A stretch of 64,000 bases of DNA from Mycobacterium sp. 1164966.3 (GTDB lineage: Bacteria; Actinomycetota; Actinomycetes; Mycobacteriales; Mycobacteriaceae): NCBI RefSeq assembly GCF_001665395.1, contig NZ_LZSG01000026.1, positions 1 through 64,000 of the forward strand, written 5' to 3'. Positions 16,102-26,082 of the stretch are shown piece by piece. Position 1 is the stretch's first letter; every line of letters starts with the position of its first letter. A program made the translations under genes and the position numbers. A model generated the notes under the pieces. It was not told where the DNA came from. It did not search any database and saw only the letters and a list, made by a program, of their open reading frames with translations.

Positions 16102-17526
16102 TCAGCCTTGGACTTTGCCCGGCGGGGGCTGCAGGCGGCGTCCTTGGACGTAGGTCTCGGCGATCGACGTCTCCCGGGTCCTCATCAGCAACCCGAACAG
16201 CGTCTGGTCCCGGGCCATCACCGGGTCGTCGGACCGTACGCCCTGGGTGATCACGGCCTTCAGCGCCGGTGTGCGGGTGGGGTCGACTACGACGAAGTCG
16301 GCGTCCTTGCCGACGTCGAAGTTGCCGAAACGATCCTCCATGTCCAGGACACGCGCGCCGCCGAGTGTTCCGATGAACAACATCTCGGCGGGGTGCAGGG
16401 AAACTCCGGCTTCACCCGCTTCGGAGATGTGCACCTTGAACGCCGCCGCCAGCACCTGCGGTATCGGCCACTCATCTCCGCCGCCGAAATCGGTTCCGGC
16501 GGAGATGTTTACTCTGGATGCCACCGTCCGCAGCCACGGCATGGTCCCCGAGCCCAGGAACTGTTGCGAAATGGGGCAGTGCGCAATGGAAGTGCCTGTC
16601 TCGGCCATCCGCTGCAGTTCCACGTCCTGGCAGTGCACGGCGTGCGCCATGATGCTGCGCCGCCCGAGCAACGTTGGTCCGCCCACTTTCGATCCGGGCA
16701 GGAATTTGCCGTCGTAGGTGTCCAGGTAGGTTTCGACCTGGTAGGTCTGTTTGGTCTCGTCCACTTCGCCGGTGCCCGGCCGGTTGTTCTCGTTGAGATG
16801 GGTGTGGAAGTACACTCCGCGGTGGCGTACCGAATCATAAAGCTCGCCAAGGCGTTTCAGCGTCTGCGTTGTCACGGCCAGGGAGAAGCGCGGGACGATC
16901 GCGACTTGTAGCAGCGCGGTGTGCGGATCGCCGGTGTCGGCCGCGTGCCACTTGTCGATCTCTTCGCGGGTCAGCCGGATCGCGTCGTCTTCCGACGTCA
17001 TCAACGGCGCCGCCGCCTTAGGCCCGACGGTCTGGATGCCGCGTCCGCTGACAATGCGCAGGCCGCGCTGGCGGGTTTCGGTGAACAACGCGTCTTGGGC
17101 ATGCGGAAACGGGGACCCGAAGACCATGGCCGCAGTGGTTCCCGACGCGACGCGCCGGTCGCAGAACTCGATCGCCGCCCGCCGAGCGAAGCCCGGGTCG
17201 GCGAAGCGAGCTTCCGACGGATAGATGCAGTCGGTCAGCCACTCCAGCAGCTGTCCGCCACCGTATGAGTCTCCGGCGAACGTCTGAGGGAAGTGCACAT
17301 GGGTGTCCACGAACCCGGGCAGCAGAAACCCTGGCCGGTGATCGGACACCGCCGCGGCGCGGTACTGGAACGGGATGTCGGCGCGTTCACCGCAAAACGC
17401 GATCCTGCCGTCGTCCTCGACAACCAGCGCGCCCTCCGGAATCGACACCAGCGCCTGGGCGGCTTCGGTGATCAGCGGAGCGCCGGCGAGGTGGAAGATG
17501 TGTCCGAGATGAATGCGGCTTGCCAC
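16102..17526 (-). CDS. Guanine deaminase-like amidohydrolase
   Basis: The 474-aa protein keeps the metal ligands His76 and His78 in LPGFVDTHVHFPQTF, a signature close to guanine deaminases. It also has FHTHLNENN, MAHAVHC, AHCPISQQFLGSG and SAGTDFGGG, the later zinc and substrate residues of the GuaD/chlorohydrolase group. The expected reaction is guanine to xanthine plus ammonia in purine salvage. The frame is open to 17574, but GTG 17526 (MASRIHLGHIFHLAG) is preceded by GGGAGG and is preferred. It diverges from the GAP-like membrane protein gene. Confidence 0.85.
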   Translation of the reverse strand: MASRIHLGHIFHLAGAPLITEAAQALVSIPEGALVVEDDGRIAFCGERADIPFQYRAAAVSDHRPGFLLPGFVDTHVHFPQTFAGDSYGGGQLLEWLTDCIYPSEARFADPGFARRAAIEFCDRRVASGTTAAMVFGSPFPHAQDALFTETRQRGLRIVSGRGIQTVGPKAAAPLMTSEDDAIRLTREEIDKWHAADTGDPHTALLQVAIVPRFSLAVTTQTLKRLGELYDSVRHRGVYFHTHLNENNRPGTGEVDETKQTYQVETYLDTYDGKFLPGSKVGGPTLLGRRSIMAHAVHCQDVELQRMAETGTSIAHCPISQQFLGSGTMPWLRTVASRVNISAGTDFGGGDEWPIPQVLAAAFKVHISEAGEAGVSLHPAEMLFIGTLGGARVLDMEDRFGNFDVGKDADFVVVDPTRTPALKAVITQGVRSDDPVMARDQTLFGLLMRTRETSIAETYVQGRRLQPPPGKVQG

Positions 17527-17652
17527 TGGGACCTCCCGTTGCGCGCAGTTCGGCTCACCACGCCGGATCATCACACGCGCGGCGGGATGGCGCCACGCGA
17601 GCGCGGCGATTCTGCCACCACAGCGCCTGTGGCAATGCGATGATTGCTGCCC

Positions 17653-18327
17653 GTGGCAGGAAGCTGGGGAGCCGTGACGGCCGGGCTCATTTCACTCGGA
17701 CTGGTCATCTCGCTGTCACCGATCACGATCATCCCGGCGGTGCTGGTTTTACAGGGGTCGCGACCGCGGCCGAGCAGTCTGGCCTTCCTTGGCGGTTGGT
17801 TGCTGGGACTGATGGTGCTGACGGCGATCTCCGTGCTGGCCTCGCGAGCGCTCGGCGGCCTGCACAAGTCGCCGCCGCTGTGGGCGTCGTGGCTGCGAGT
17901 GGTTTTGGGGTCGGCTCTGATCGTCTTCGGTATCTATCAGTGGCTGACCCGGCATCGCCGCAGCGAATCGCCACGCTGGATGCGCTCATTTGCCAACATC
18001 ACGCCGGCGCGTGCCGCCGTCACGGGGGCAGTGCTCACGGTGGTGCGACCCGATGTGTCGCTCATTTGCGTGGGCGCCGGACTGGCCATCGGCAGCAGCG
18101 GGCTCAGCATCGCCGGGCATTGGGTGGCGGCCGCCTTTTTCGTCGCCGTCGCCGTCTCCTCGGTCGCGATCCCGATCTTGGCCTATCTAGCTGCCGGTGA
18201 CCGGCTGGACGAACCGCTGACGCGGCTCAAAAACTGGATGGAGCAAAATCATGCCGGCCTCATGGCCGCCGTATCGGTAGTGATCGGCCTGATGGTGCTC
18301 TACCACGGAATTCACGCTCTGCAGTAA
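17653..18327 (+). CDS. GAP-family (Sap-like) membrane protein
   Basis: The 224-aa protein has six predicted membrane helices. The first carries ISLSPITIIPAVLVL, and the second half VTGAVLTVVRPDVSLICVGAGLAIG and VAVSSVAIPILAYLAAGDR. This pattern matches the mycobacterial GAP/Sap proteins linked to surface (glyco)lipid export, a LysE/DsbD-like fold. GTG 17653 is my start; the frame is open to TTG 17644. The end overlaps the convergent flavoprotein gene by 16 bases. Confidence 0.78.
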   Translation: MAGSWGAVTAGLISLGLVISLSPITIIPAVLVLQGSRPRPSSLAFLGGWLLGLMVLTAISVLASRALGGLHKSPPLWASWLRVVLGSALIVFGIYQWLTRHRRSESPRWMRSFANITPARAAVTGAVLTVVRPDVSLICVGAGLAIGSSGLSIAGHWVAAAFFVAVAVSSVAIPILAYLAAGDRLDEPLTRLKNWMEQNHAGLMAAVSVVIGLMVLYHGIHALQ

Positions 18328-20051
18328 CGGTCGAGCAACGCGAACGCGGGCCGCCCGTGGTGGGCGAGCGCGAGCAACGTGCGCGCGGCCAGGTCTGTCG
18401 GCTGCAGCCGGCCTGACGGGGTCGCCTTGACGGGCAGTTTGACGTCGAGGCCGAGTCGCCAGCGCACCGCGTCCAGCATGCGGAACGGGGCCAGTACCGG
18501 CGGCTCCCACAGCGGCCAGACACCGCAGGGCTTTGCGTGCGAATTCGCCGCTTTGAGTATCCCGTTCACCGCCCGCCGCGCGGCCTCGTTGGCGCCTTCC
18601 ATCGTCGCCAGGTCGGTGTTGGTCTGGACGAAGTCGGAGGCGAGGAAGAAGTTTGGGATCTTGGTGACCGCGTCCGGCCGGTTGGCCCACGAGCCCGCCG
18701 TGTTGACCAGCAGCGGCTCGGCGTTGGTCGCCTTGCCCGGGTTGGGCATCTGGATATCCGGGTCGAGGAACCAGGTGACGACGTTCTTCTTTTTCAGCAC
18801 ACCCTTGTCGATGTGGTCGCGGATCTGCGCCCACACCTCGTCGTGAATCTCAGCCCTGGAGCACTCGCGGGCGGGTTTCTTGTTGTGCGTGCCCGGTGTG
18901 CACCAGTCCGAGATGTCGACCGACAGGATTCCGCCCACCCGACCGTTGCCGAGACCGCTGAAATCGATGCCGTGCCAAAACTGCTTCTGCGAAATCGCGG
19001 TGAGCGCCCACGCGGAGTCGATGAACAGAATGTGTCCGTTGACCAGCGGCACGTCCTCGTGAAGGTAGAACATCATCCCGTTCATCCAGCGGATCTGCAG
19101 CTTTTTGTCTTTCACGGGTCGCAGCCGCGGTTCGGCTTCGATCAGTTTGTCGGTCAGCAGCAGTCGCAGCCGCTCGAGGGGCATCGCCGAAACGTAGTAG
19201 TCGGCTTTGACCTTCTCCCGGTGAGCGCCCTTGCGTACGGTGACGCCGGTGATACGGCGCCCGTCGCAGTGAATCTCCTCGATTGAGTGGCGCACGTGTA
19301 GCTCGACGTCGCGGCTGCGCAGATAGCTGACCCACGGATCGATCCACATTTCGCTCGTCGGCCCGGTCAGCACACCGTCGGCATGCTTGCCCGGGATGCT
19401 GGTGCAAAACATCAACTGCCACAGAATCGAAGCGCCGGTGCGCGCCGACATCTCTTCTGCGCGTGCGGCTACGAGCGTGCGGGTCATTCCGGTGGCGATG
19501 AACTTCTTGAAGGCCGCCGACCGGTGTTCGGCGTCGACGAAGTCCATCCAGGACATGCGTTCCCACTGCCCGATCCGGCGTTCTTGGCATGAGGTGAGAT
19601 AGGTCAGCATCTGCTCGAAGAACGCGACCATCTCGTGCGCCGGAATGCCGATCTGGGTTCCGATGGTCCAGATGAAGTTGGCCGTCAGCTTGAGGTCGTC
19701 CAGCGATGCGGGCGGCAGCATGGGGCCGATGATTTCGTTGCGTCCCTCGGCCTGAGCGATCATCATCAGTTTCGGCGTGTCGAGGTGGTCGTGAACCGTT
19801 CCCTGCCCATCCGGGATGCGGCGCATCGTGTCGTAGAGGTGCTGATAGAAGCCCGGGAAGAAACGAAAGCCGTGCTCAGCGGGGAGATCCGCTCGCCCGG
19901 CTTTTCCCGAGCCGGGCACCGGCATCGATCGCGCCTTGCCGCCGAACACGTCCCGATGCTCGTAGACCTTCACCTTGAATCCGCGCTCGGCGAGTTCGTG
20001 CGCGGCGCTCAGTCCGCCGACGCCACCGCCAAGCACCGCAACGGTCTTCAC
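18312..20051 (-). CDS. FAD-dependent phytoene desaturase-like oxidoreductase
   Basis: The 579-aa protein begins with a dinucleotide-binding motif (VAVLGGGVGGLSAAHELAERG) followed by VYEHRDVFGGKARS, the FAD-binding start of the carotenoid isomerase/desaturase and squalene-dehydroxylase group. GFRFFPGFYQHLYDTM matches HGFRFFPGFY-type members of this group. The C-terminal NFFLASDFVQTNTDLATMEGANEAARRAVNGIL is the closing FAD motif. It probably oxidises or isomerises a polyene or isoprenoid. No phytoene or squalene synthase is nearby, so the substrate is open. Confidence 0.85.
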   Translation of the reverse strand: MKTVAVLGGGVGGLSAAHELAERGFKVKVYEHRDVFGGKARSMPVPGSGKAGRADLPAEHGFRFFPGFYQHLYDTMRRIPDGQGTVHDHLDTPKLMMIAQAEGRNEIIGPMLPPASLDDLKLTANFIWTIGTQIGIPAHEMVAFFEQMLTYLTSCQERRIGQWERMSWMDFVDAEHRSAAFKKFIATGMTRTLVAARAEEMSARTGASILWQLMFCTSIPGKHADGVLTGPTSEMWIDPWVSYLRSRDVELHVRHSIEEIHCDGRRITGVTVRKGAHREKVKADYYVSAMPLERLRLLLTDKLIEAEPRLRPVKDKKLQIRWMNGMMFYLHEDVPLVNGHILFIDSAWALTAISQKQFWHGIDFSGLGNGRVGGILSVDISDWCTPGTHNKKPARECSRAEIHDEVWAQIRDHIDKGVLKKKNVVTWFLDPDIQMPNPGKATNAEPLLVNTAGSWANRPDAVTKIPNFFLASDFVQTNTDLATMEGANEAARRAVNGILKAANSHAKPCGVWPLWEPPVLAPFRMLDAVRWRLGLDVKLPVKATPSGRLQPTDLAARTLLALAHHGRPAFALLDRYCRA

Positions 20052-20116
20052 GGCCGGGAGATCAGGTTCGGGCGCGTCGCGGCACCACTGCGCACGCCGC
20101 TGCGATACTTGGCCAC

Positions 20117-20905
20117 ATGCCGCCGAACCTTACTCCAGTCGACGACGTCCTCGACGAAATTCGGTCGATCATCAAATGGTGCAAGGAATCTGCGAGCCCA
20201 CTGGGATACTTCGCCGCGCTGTATCTGCGAGTCACGCTGGCCATCAAGCAAGCGATCCAGGACGACAGATTCGACGACGGCAAGCGGATGGTGGACTTCG
20301 ACGTGACGTTCGCGCGCCACTACTTCGACGCTTTCTATGCGCACCGCGACGGCAAGAAAGTCCCGCCGCAGGTGTGGCAGGTCGGTTTCGAGGACCACGA
20401 CGGGAAAGATCCCCTGATCATTCTGCAGCAGCTGATGACCGCGATGAACGCGCACATCGACCTCGATCTGGGCGTTGTCACCGACGAGATTCGCCGCAAG
20501 CACCCGAAGGCGTCGGTGCAGTCGCTTCACCACGACTTCACCGCGGTCAACACCGTGCTGAGCAGTCAGATCCCTGGTGTTCTCAATGCGATCTGCGGCG
20601 TCTCGCCAGGCACCAAGACCTACCGAAAGTGGGCGGGCGACAACTTCATCAAGGCGGGACTGGGAGTGTTTCGCGAAGATGCCTGGCGGTTCGCCTGCGC
20701 GCTGGCCGCTCTGCCGGCGGCGCAACGAAAGAACATGATCGCGCTCCGTGACACCATGTGCGCCCCGCTGGGCAGGTGGTACATCCACCCGGTGCCGTCG
20801 GAGTGGATCGTCGACGACATCCGGCAGCAGGAGTCCACCGACGTTGTCCACATCATCGATGTGCTGGCAAGCAAACCGGCCGTAGCGCCCAAGAAGCTGT
20901 GGTGA
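20117..20905 (+). CDS. DUF5995 family protein
   Basis: The 262-aa soluble, mostly helical protein contains ALYLRVTLAIKQAIQDDRFDDGKRMVDFDVTFARHYFDAFYAHRDG, QVWQVGFEDHDG and MTAMNAHIDLDLGV. I recognise these from the DUF5995 family, common in actinobacteria. The conserved His/Asp-rich NAHIDLDLG suggests a ligand or metal site, but no function is established. It diverges from the flavoprotein gene by 65 bases and may share its promoter region. Confidence 0.75.
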   Translation: MPPNLTPVDDVLDEIRSIIKWCKESASPLGYFAALYLRVTLAIKQAIQDDRFDDGKRMVDFDVTFARHYFDAFYAHRDGKKVPPQVWQVGFEDHDGKDPLIILQQLMTAMNAHIDLDLGVVTDEIRRKHPKASVQSLHHDFTAVNTVLSSQIPGVLNAICGVSPGTKTYRKWAGDNFIKAGLGVFREDAWRFACALAALPAAQRKNMIALRDTMCAPLGRWYIHPVPSEWIVDDIRQQESTDVVHIIDVLASKPAVAPKKLW

Positions 20906-20918
20906 TCTGCGAGGGCGG

Positions 20919-23900
20919 TCAGGGCTGCCGCTTGAAGCGCGCGATCTCCGCTCGGGCGCGGTTGGCCCACAGGGGTGTTCGCATCTCCTCGAAGGCGCGC
21001 AAGGCTGCAGCCAATGTTGCCGTGGCGGTTTCGTGGTCGCCACACCGATGCTGCAGCTGCCCGAGCAGTAGCTGAGTTCGGGCCCGTTCGAACGGCATCG
21101 GCAGCGAATCGTGAGCGGTCATGGCCTGGTGCGCCATCCGCTCGGCCGCGTCGAGGTCACCCTGGGCGGCCAGCCACATGCTGCGGCCCCGGGCACCGAC
21201 CGCCAGCAGCCAGGATCGGTTCAGCCGCAGGCCATTTTGCTCCAGCACCTCGATCAGCGGCACCGCTTCGTCGAGGCGGCCGAGTCCGACCATCGCCTCG
21301 ATCGCGTCGGGTAACTGCCAGGTCACCATCAGCTCTACGCCGTGGGCTGGGTTGAAGTTGGCCAGCAGTGGTTCCAGCACGGTCAACGCCGCCTGATAAT
21401 TCTCGAGTGAGACTTCCAGGAAACCCAATGTCTGAGTGGGCCATTCGGCCATCCGTGCCGACTCGCAGCGCTGGGCGCGCGCGATAACGGCGTCGGCGTC
21501 GGCGCGCGCGTCGCGAACCTGGCCGACGTAGGCGTTCACCAGCGCCCGGATTGTCAAGGGGATGATAAGGATATCTTCACCGCCGAGCTGCTCGGCGTAT
21601 TCCACTGCTTCCGAGGCGTTTTGGATGGCGCTGGTGAACTCGCCACGCCAAACATCGATCAGCGCAAGGAATCCGGACACGGCCATCATGTCACGTTCAG
21701 CGCCGCGCTCCAGGCAGTGCTTCCCGAGATCCTGCACGAGGACGCGCCCTTCGTCCAAGCGTCCTGTCCAGGCCAGGATCATGGCGTTGACGAGGCTGGC
21801 GCGAAAATAGATCGGCGCATCGACGTCACGGTCTTCGAGCTCCAGGGCGCGCCGCAGCGCAGCGTGATCCAGCCCGGCTCCGTGCGAGAAACTGACGAAC
21901 GACCAATACGCCAGCGCCTGGCTCGTCAGCGCCGGCACTCCGAGTTGCTCGGCAATGGTCACCGCCTCACGCGCATGATGGAGCGCTTCGTCGAACTCGC
22001 CGGTGTTGACCTCGGCCATCGACAGCATCAGGTCGGTGCGCGCCAGCATTGCCGGATTGTCTTTGGCGTCGTCGAGGGCGCGCTTGAGCAGGCTTGCCGC
22101 TTCGTCAAACCTGTTGTCGTAGATGCGAATACCGGCAAGGAGGTTGTAGGCCAGCGCCCGTAGCGCCCCCGGCCGCATCTTATCTACCACGGGTTCGAGC
22201 ACCGTTCGGGCTTGTTCGGTGTTACCGGCCTCGAAATGCAGGCCCGCCGAATGTATCCGGCGCGACGGTTTGTCCCCGCCGAGTCCTATTGCCAGATCGA
22301 GTAATTCGGCTGCCGCTGCGGGTGCTCCGCGGGCCCGGGCGGCGGCCGCGGCATCGTCGAGTGTGTGCAAGATCTCGGGATCGGCGCTCACCGTGGACAG
22401 CGCGAGATGTCGTGCCTTCAGCTCGGGCAGCACCACCACCTCGGCGAGCGCGCGATGCATGCGCCGGCGCCGGGCCGGCGTCGCGGCGGTGTACACGCCG
22501 CGGGCAAGCAGTGGGTGCGAGAACCTGACCCGGTTGCCGTCGAATGCAACTATGCCGTTGCCTTCGGCTTCCTCGAGCAGCTCCACGGTCTGCTCGACAC
22601 TGGACCGGGTGACTTCTGCGAGCAGCTCCACTGTCGGGTCGGCGACACACGCGACCGCCAGCAACACGTCCAGGACGTCGCCTTCGAGGCGACCGATACG
22701 TCGACTTACCAAGTCTGTCAGCGTGCCGGGCAACGCCAGTTCGCCGCTGGGTGAGGTATCGCCGATGGTGCGGGCCAGTTCGATTGCGTAGAAAGGGTTT
22801 CCGCCGGATATCTCGGCAATCCGCACCAGATTCCGTCGTGGTAAGGCGCGGCCGAACTTATTGCCGATCAGCGTGCGCAAACCGTCCAAACCCATGGGGC
22901 GCACCTGAATTCGCTCGATAGCGTCGGCCCGGCCCAGGTCCAACCAGGGTGCTACGGCATCGGTGTCCGAGGCGACGCGCTCGGCCACCAGCACGCCGAC
23001 CGGGCCCCTCAGTCTGCGGGCCGCGAAGGCCAGCGCCTCTTTGCTGGAGGTGTCGAGCCATTGCGCATCGTCGACGGCCACCAGTACGGGCCCCTCGATC
23101 GCCACTTTCTCCAGCACCGACAGAAATGCCGCGGCGACCACACGCTGGTCGGTGGGCGGCCCAGTACCGTTGGCGCGCAGCAATACCCGGTCCAATGCCA
23201 GGCGTTGCAGGGGCGGCAGGCCGGCGAAGACGTCAAGTTCGATATCGGCGATCAGGTCGGCCAGCGACGCGTAGGCCAGCACCGACTCGGTTGCCCCGAC
23301 CCGCGCCGAGAGCACCCGGAACCCCCGCTCGGCAGCCTCATCCAGCGCCGCCTGCCACAACGTCGTCTTGCCGATGCCCGCCTCGCCGGCAATGACCAAC
23401 CCCGAGACCCGAGCGCTCGCCGAGGCCAAGAAGTGGGTGACCGCGTGCAACTCGACCGCGCGGCTCACCACCCCGGCAGCCGCAAACTCGATAGCTTCCG
23501 AGGGGCGTTGCTCGGTTGCCGGTGCGTCGGCGTCCTGCGGTGCGCGTCCCGGTGGGGGCCAGTTGATCGTTGCCGCCGCCTGTACCGAAGAAGGCGGTGT
23601 GCCCAGGGCGTCGCGGGCCGCGCGCGCCAAATCCGTGACGGTCGCGTATCGCTCGTCGGGATCTTTGGCCATGCCTTTGGCGATGACGTCGTCGAAGGCC
23701 TTTGGGACCGAGCGGATGGTCGACGGTCGCGGCGGTGGGCTCGCGAGGTGGCCGGCGAGTTGCTGGTCGACGCTGTCGCCGGGGAATGGGCAGCTGCCCG
23801 TCAGGCACTCGTGCAGCACGCACGCCAGCGAATACACATCTGAGCGGGTGTCGACCCGGCCGTTGGTGAACCGCTCCGGCGCCATGTACTGCACCGTCCC

Positions 23901-24404
23901 GATCAAACCGCCGCTGGTCGTCAAGCCCGCCTCACCGGTGACGCGAGCGATCCCGAAATCGATGAGGTAGGCGAAGTCGTCGTCGGTGACCAAGATGTTC
24001 GACGGCTTGACGTCGCGGTGCACCAGGCCGGCGTCGTGAACGGCCTGCAACGCCTTGGCCGTTTGTTCGACGATCAGCACGGCGCGCATCGGATCCAGCG
24101 GGCCGGCCGAAACAAGCGCGTTCAAGTCGCGGCCGTTGATCAGTCGCATGTCGACGAAGAGCCGGCCTTCGATCTCGCCGTAGGTGTGGATCGGCAACAC
24201 GTGCGGCTCGCTGAGCCTAGCGGCCGCGTGCGCCTCCCGCCGGAAGCGCTTTTTGAACGCGGCGTCGGCCGCAAAGTGCGACGGAAGCAGTTTCAATGCC
24301 ACAACGCGATCGGTGGCGGTGTCGTACGCGCGCCACACTTCTCCCATGCCGCCGCGAGCGACCATCTCGATCAGCCGGTACTGCCCGAACGGAGTCCCTT
24401 TCAC
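20919..24404 (-). CDS. Ser/Thr protein kinase fused to a MalT/LuxR-type ATPase (PknK-like)
   Basis: The 1161-aa protein starts with a complete Hanks-type kinase: Gly loop ARGGMGEVW, catalytic Lys38 (VALK), HRDVKPSN (129-136), DFG (149-151) and YMAPE (173-177). A Pro-rich linker leads to a signal-transduction ATPase with Walker A GEAGIGKTT (340-348) and VLVAVDDAQW as Walker B. A ~600-residue helical repeat (TPR-like) region ends at ARAEIARFKRQP. In MalT/LuxR-family ATPases a LuxR helix-turn-helix normally follows; none is present. The layout resembles mycobacterial PknK. GTG 24404 is chosen because it opens on the kinase domain; the frame stays open to 24896. There is no membrane helix. Confidence 0.88.
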   Translation of the reverse strand: MKGTPFGQYRLIEMVARGGMGEVWRAYDTATDRVVALKLLPSHFAADAAFKKRFRREAHAAARLSEPHVLPIHTYGEIEGRLFVDMRLINGRDLNALVSAGPLDPMRAVLIVEQTAKALQAVHDAGLVHRDVKPSNILVTDDDFAYLIDFGIARVTGEAGLTTSGGLIGTVQYMAPERFTNGRVDTRSDVYSLACVLHECLTGSCPFPGDSVDQQLAGHLASPPPRPSTIRSVPKAFDDVIAKGMAKDPDERYATVTDLARAARDALGTPPSSVQAAATINWPPPGRAPQDADAPATEQRPSEAIEFAAAGVVSRAVELHAVTHFLASASARVSGLVIAGEAGIGKTTLWQAALDEAAERGFRVLSARVGATESVLAYASLADLIADIELDVFAGLPPLQRLALDRVLLRANGTGPPTDQRVVAAAFLSVLEKVAIEGPVLVAVDDAQWLDTSSKEALAFAARRLRGPVGVLVAERVASDTDAVAPWLDLGRADAIERIQVRPMGLDGLRTLIGNKFGRALPRRNLVRIAEISGGNPFYAIELARTIGDTSPSGELALPGTLTDLVSRRIGRLEGDVLDVLLAVACVADPTVELLAEVTRSSVEQTVELLEEAEGNGIVAFDGNRVRFSHPLLARGVYTAATPARRRRMHRALAEVVVLPELKARHLALSTVSADPEILHTLDDAAAAARARGAPAAAAELLDLAIGLGGDKPSRRIHSAGLHFEAGNTEQARTVLEPVVDKMRPGALRALAYNLLAGIRIYDNRFDEAASLLKRALDDAKDNPAMLARTDLMLSMAEVNTGEFDEALHHAREAVTIAEQLGVPALTSQALAYWSFVSFSHGAGLDHAALRRALELEDRDVDAPIYFRASLVNAMILAWTGRLDEGRVLVQDLGKHCLERGAERDMMAVSGFLALIDVWRGEFTSAIQNASEAVEYAEQLGGEDILIIPLTIRALVNAYVGQVRDARADADAVIARAQRCESARMAEWPTQTLGFLEVSLENYQAALTVLEPLLANFNPAHGVELMVTWQLPDAIEAMVGLGRLDEAVPLIEVLEQNGLRLNRSWLLAVGARGRSMWLAAQGDLDAAERMAHQAMTAHDSLPMPFERARTQLLLGQLQHRCGDHETATATLAAALRAFEEMRTPLWANRARAEIARFKRQP

Positions 24405-24546
24405 AGCGTCTTTTCCAGGTCCTTCCCAGCTAGACCGGCGATCACTACCTTGGCTGAACGATAGACCTCGGTCACCGGCGGCCGCAGCCACTCGCAACGC
24501 CTTGCGTCGTCCGGGTTCGTCGTGACGGGCCGTTAGGGTGGAGCCG

Positions 24547-26037
24547 ATGACTAGGCCCTGGCGCTCGCGCGGCATCAAGCAGATCACCCGCGGCCTGGGC
24601 TCCCTCGACCGCGAACTGTTCATGGCGATCGCCGACAGCCCAACGCCGTTGCTGGACACGGTGATGCCGCGGCTGACGCGGGCCGCGGACCATTCCAAGC
24701 TGTGGTGCGCCATCGCGGCGGGGCTGGTGGCCACCAGGCGACCTTCCGCACGACGGGGTGCGGTGCGGGGGGTTACGTCGCTCGGAGCCGCCAGCCTGTT
24801 CACCAACCAGATCGCCAAACGGATCCGCCAGCGGCCCCGTCCCGCCAACGATTCCGTGCCACTGATCAGGCGAGTCCGTCGCCGGCCCACCTCCAACTCG
24901 CTGCCGTCGGGGCACTCGGCCAGCGCCGCCGCGTTCGCCGTCGGGGTGGGCCTGGAGAATCCGCCGGTAGGTTTCGGGCTGGCGTTGCTGGCGGGGTTGG
25001 TCGGACTGTCGCGGGTGGCAACCGGCGCGCATTATCCCGGCGATGTGATCGCCGGATTCGGGATCGGGGCCGGCATCGCCGTCCTCGGCGGGCGATTGGT
25101 GCCGCCGCTCACGGCGGCCACCGCGCCGGAGACCGAACCGCTGCGAGTCGAGACGCCGGAGCGGCCCGACGGCTCCGGAGTGGTCCTGGTCGTCAACCCG
25201 GAGTCGGGCAGCGGGACTGGGGCTCGCGTCGCCGAGGAGGTGCGCGCCGACCTGCCGAAAGCGGAGATCGTGGAAATCGCTCCGCACGACGATCCGGAGC
25301 AGGTGTTGCGCAATGCCGCCGCGCGCGCCGAGGTGCTCGCGGTGGCAGGTGGCGACGGGACCGTGTCGACCGCCGCTGCGGTGGCCGCCGAGGCCGGCCT
25401 GCCGCTGGCGGTCTTTCCGGCCGGGACGTTCAACCACTTCGCGAAGGACATCGGCTGCGACACCGTGGCCCAAACCGTGGCGGCGATCCGGCGCGGCAGC
25501 GTTGCCTGCGTCGACCTGGTGTGCCTGAACGAAAGCCGGATGGTGGTCAACAACGCCAGCATCGGCGCGTACCCCAAATTCGTGCAGCGCCGCGAAAAGC
25601 TGGAGAAACGCATCGGCAAGCCGCTGGCCAGCGTCTACGCGATGCTGCAAACCCTGCGCAACGATCAGCCCGTGCGAATCCGCTACGACAACAAGACGAT
25701 TCAGACATCGCTGTTCTTCTTGGGCAACTCGGTGTACCTGCCGACCGGATTCGCCCCGTCCCGTCGTACCCGCATGGACGATGGCCTGATCGATGTGCGC
25801 ATCCTGGAAACCGGCCGTCGATTCGCCAGGACCAGGATCTTGACCGCGTTACTCTGCGGACGTCTGCCCCGGAGCCCGCTCTACCACGAGATGCAGGTGC
25901 CGCAGTTCAGCTTTACCGCCGTCGACGGTCCCACTGTCATCGCTCATGACGGCGAGGTCGGCGAGAGGTACGACGAGGTCAGCTTCAGCGCGCAGTACCG
26001 GGCGCTGCCGGTCTTTCGACCGCTTCCGTCCGTCTAG
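24547..26037 (+). CDS. Bifunctional PAP2 phosphatase / diacylglycerol kinase-family protein
   Basis: The N-terminal ~190 residues are a PAP2 phosphatase with KRIRQRPRP, PSGHSASAAAF and SRVATGAHYPGDVIAG, the three-part PAP2 signature, plus hydrophobic helices. The C-terminal ~300 residues are a diacylglycerol/sphingosine kinase-like domain with VVNPESGSGTG, AVAGGDGTVSTAA and FPAGTFNHFAKD. Such fusions occur in mycobacteria and probably act on phosphatidic acid or lipid phosphates. ATG 24547 follows GGAG and is preferred over GTG 24538. It diverges from the kinase-ATPase gene. Confidence 0.88.
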   Translation: MTRPWRSRGIKQITRGLGSLDRELFMAIADSPTPLLDTVMPRLTRAADHSKLWCAIAAGLVATRRPSARRGAVRGVTSLGAASLFTNQIAKRIRQRPRPANDSVPLIRRVRRRPTSNSLPSGHSASAAAFAVGVGLENPPVGFGLALLAGLVGLSRVATGAHYPGDVIAGFGIGAGIAVLGGRLVPPLTAATAPETEPLRVETPERPDGSGVVLVVNPESGSGTGARVAEEVRADLPKAEIVEIAPHDDPEQVLRNAAARAEVLAVAGGDGTVSTAAAVAAEAGLPLAVFPAGTFNHFAKDIGCDTVAQTVAAIRRGSVACVDLVCLNESRMVVNNASIGAYPKFVQRREKLEKRIGKPLASVYAMLQTLRNDQPVRIRYDNKTIQTSLFFLGNSVYLPTGFAPSRRTRMDDGLIDVRILETGRRFARTRILTALLCGRLPRSPLYHEMQVPQFSFTAVDGPTVIAHDGEVGERYDEVSFSAQYRALPVFRPLPSV

Positions 26038-26082
26038 CGGGTTATCCCTTATTCGTGGCAGCGGAAGCATGAAGACCGGGAC

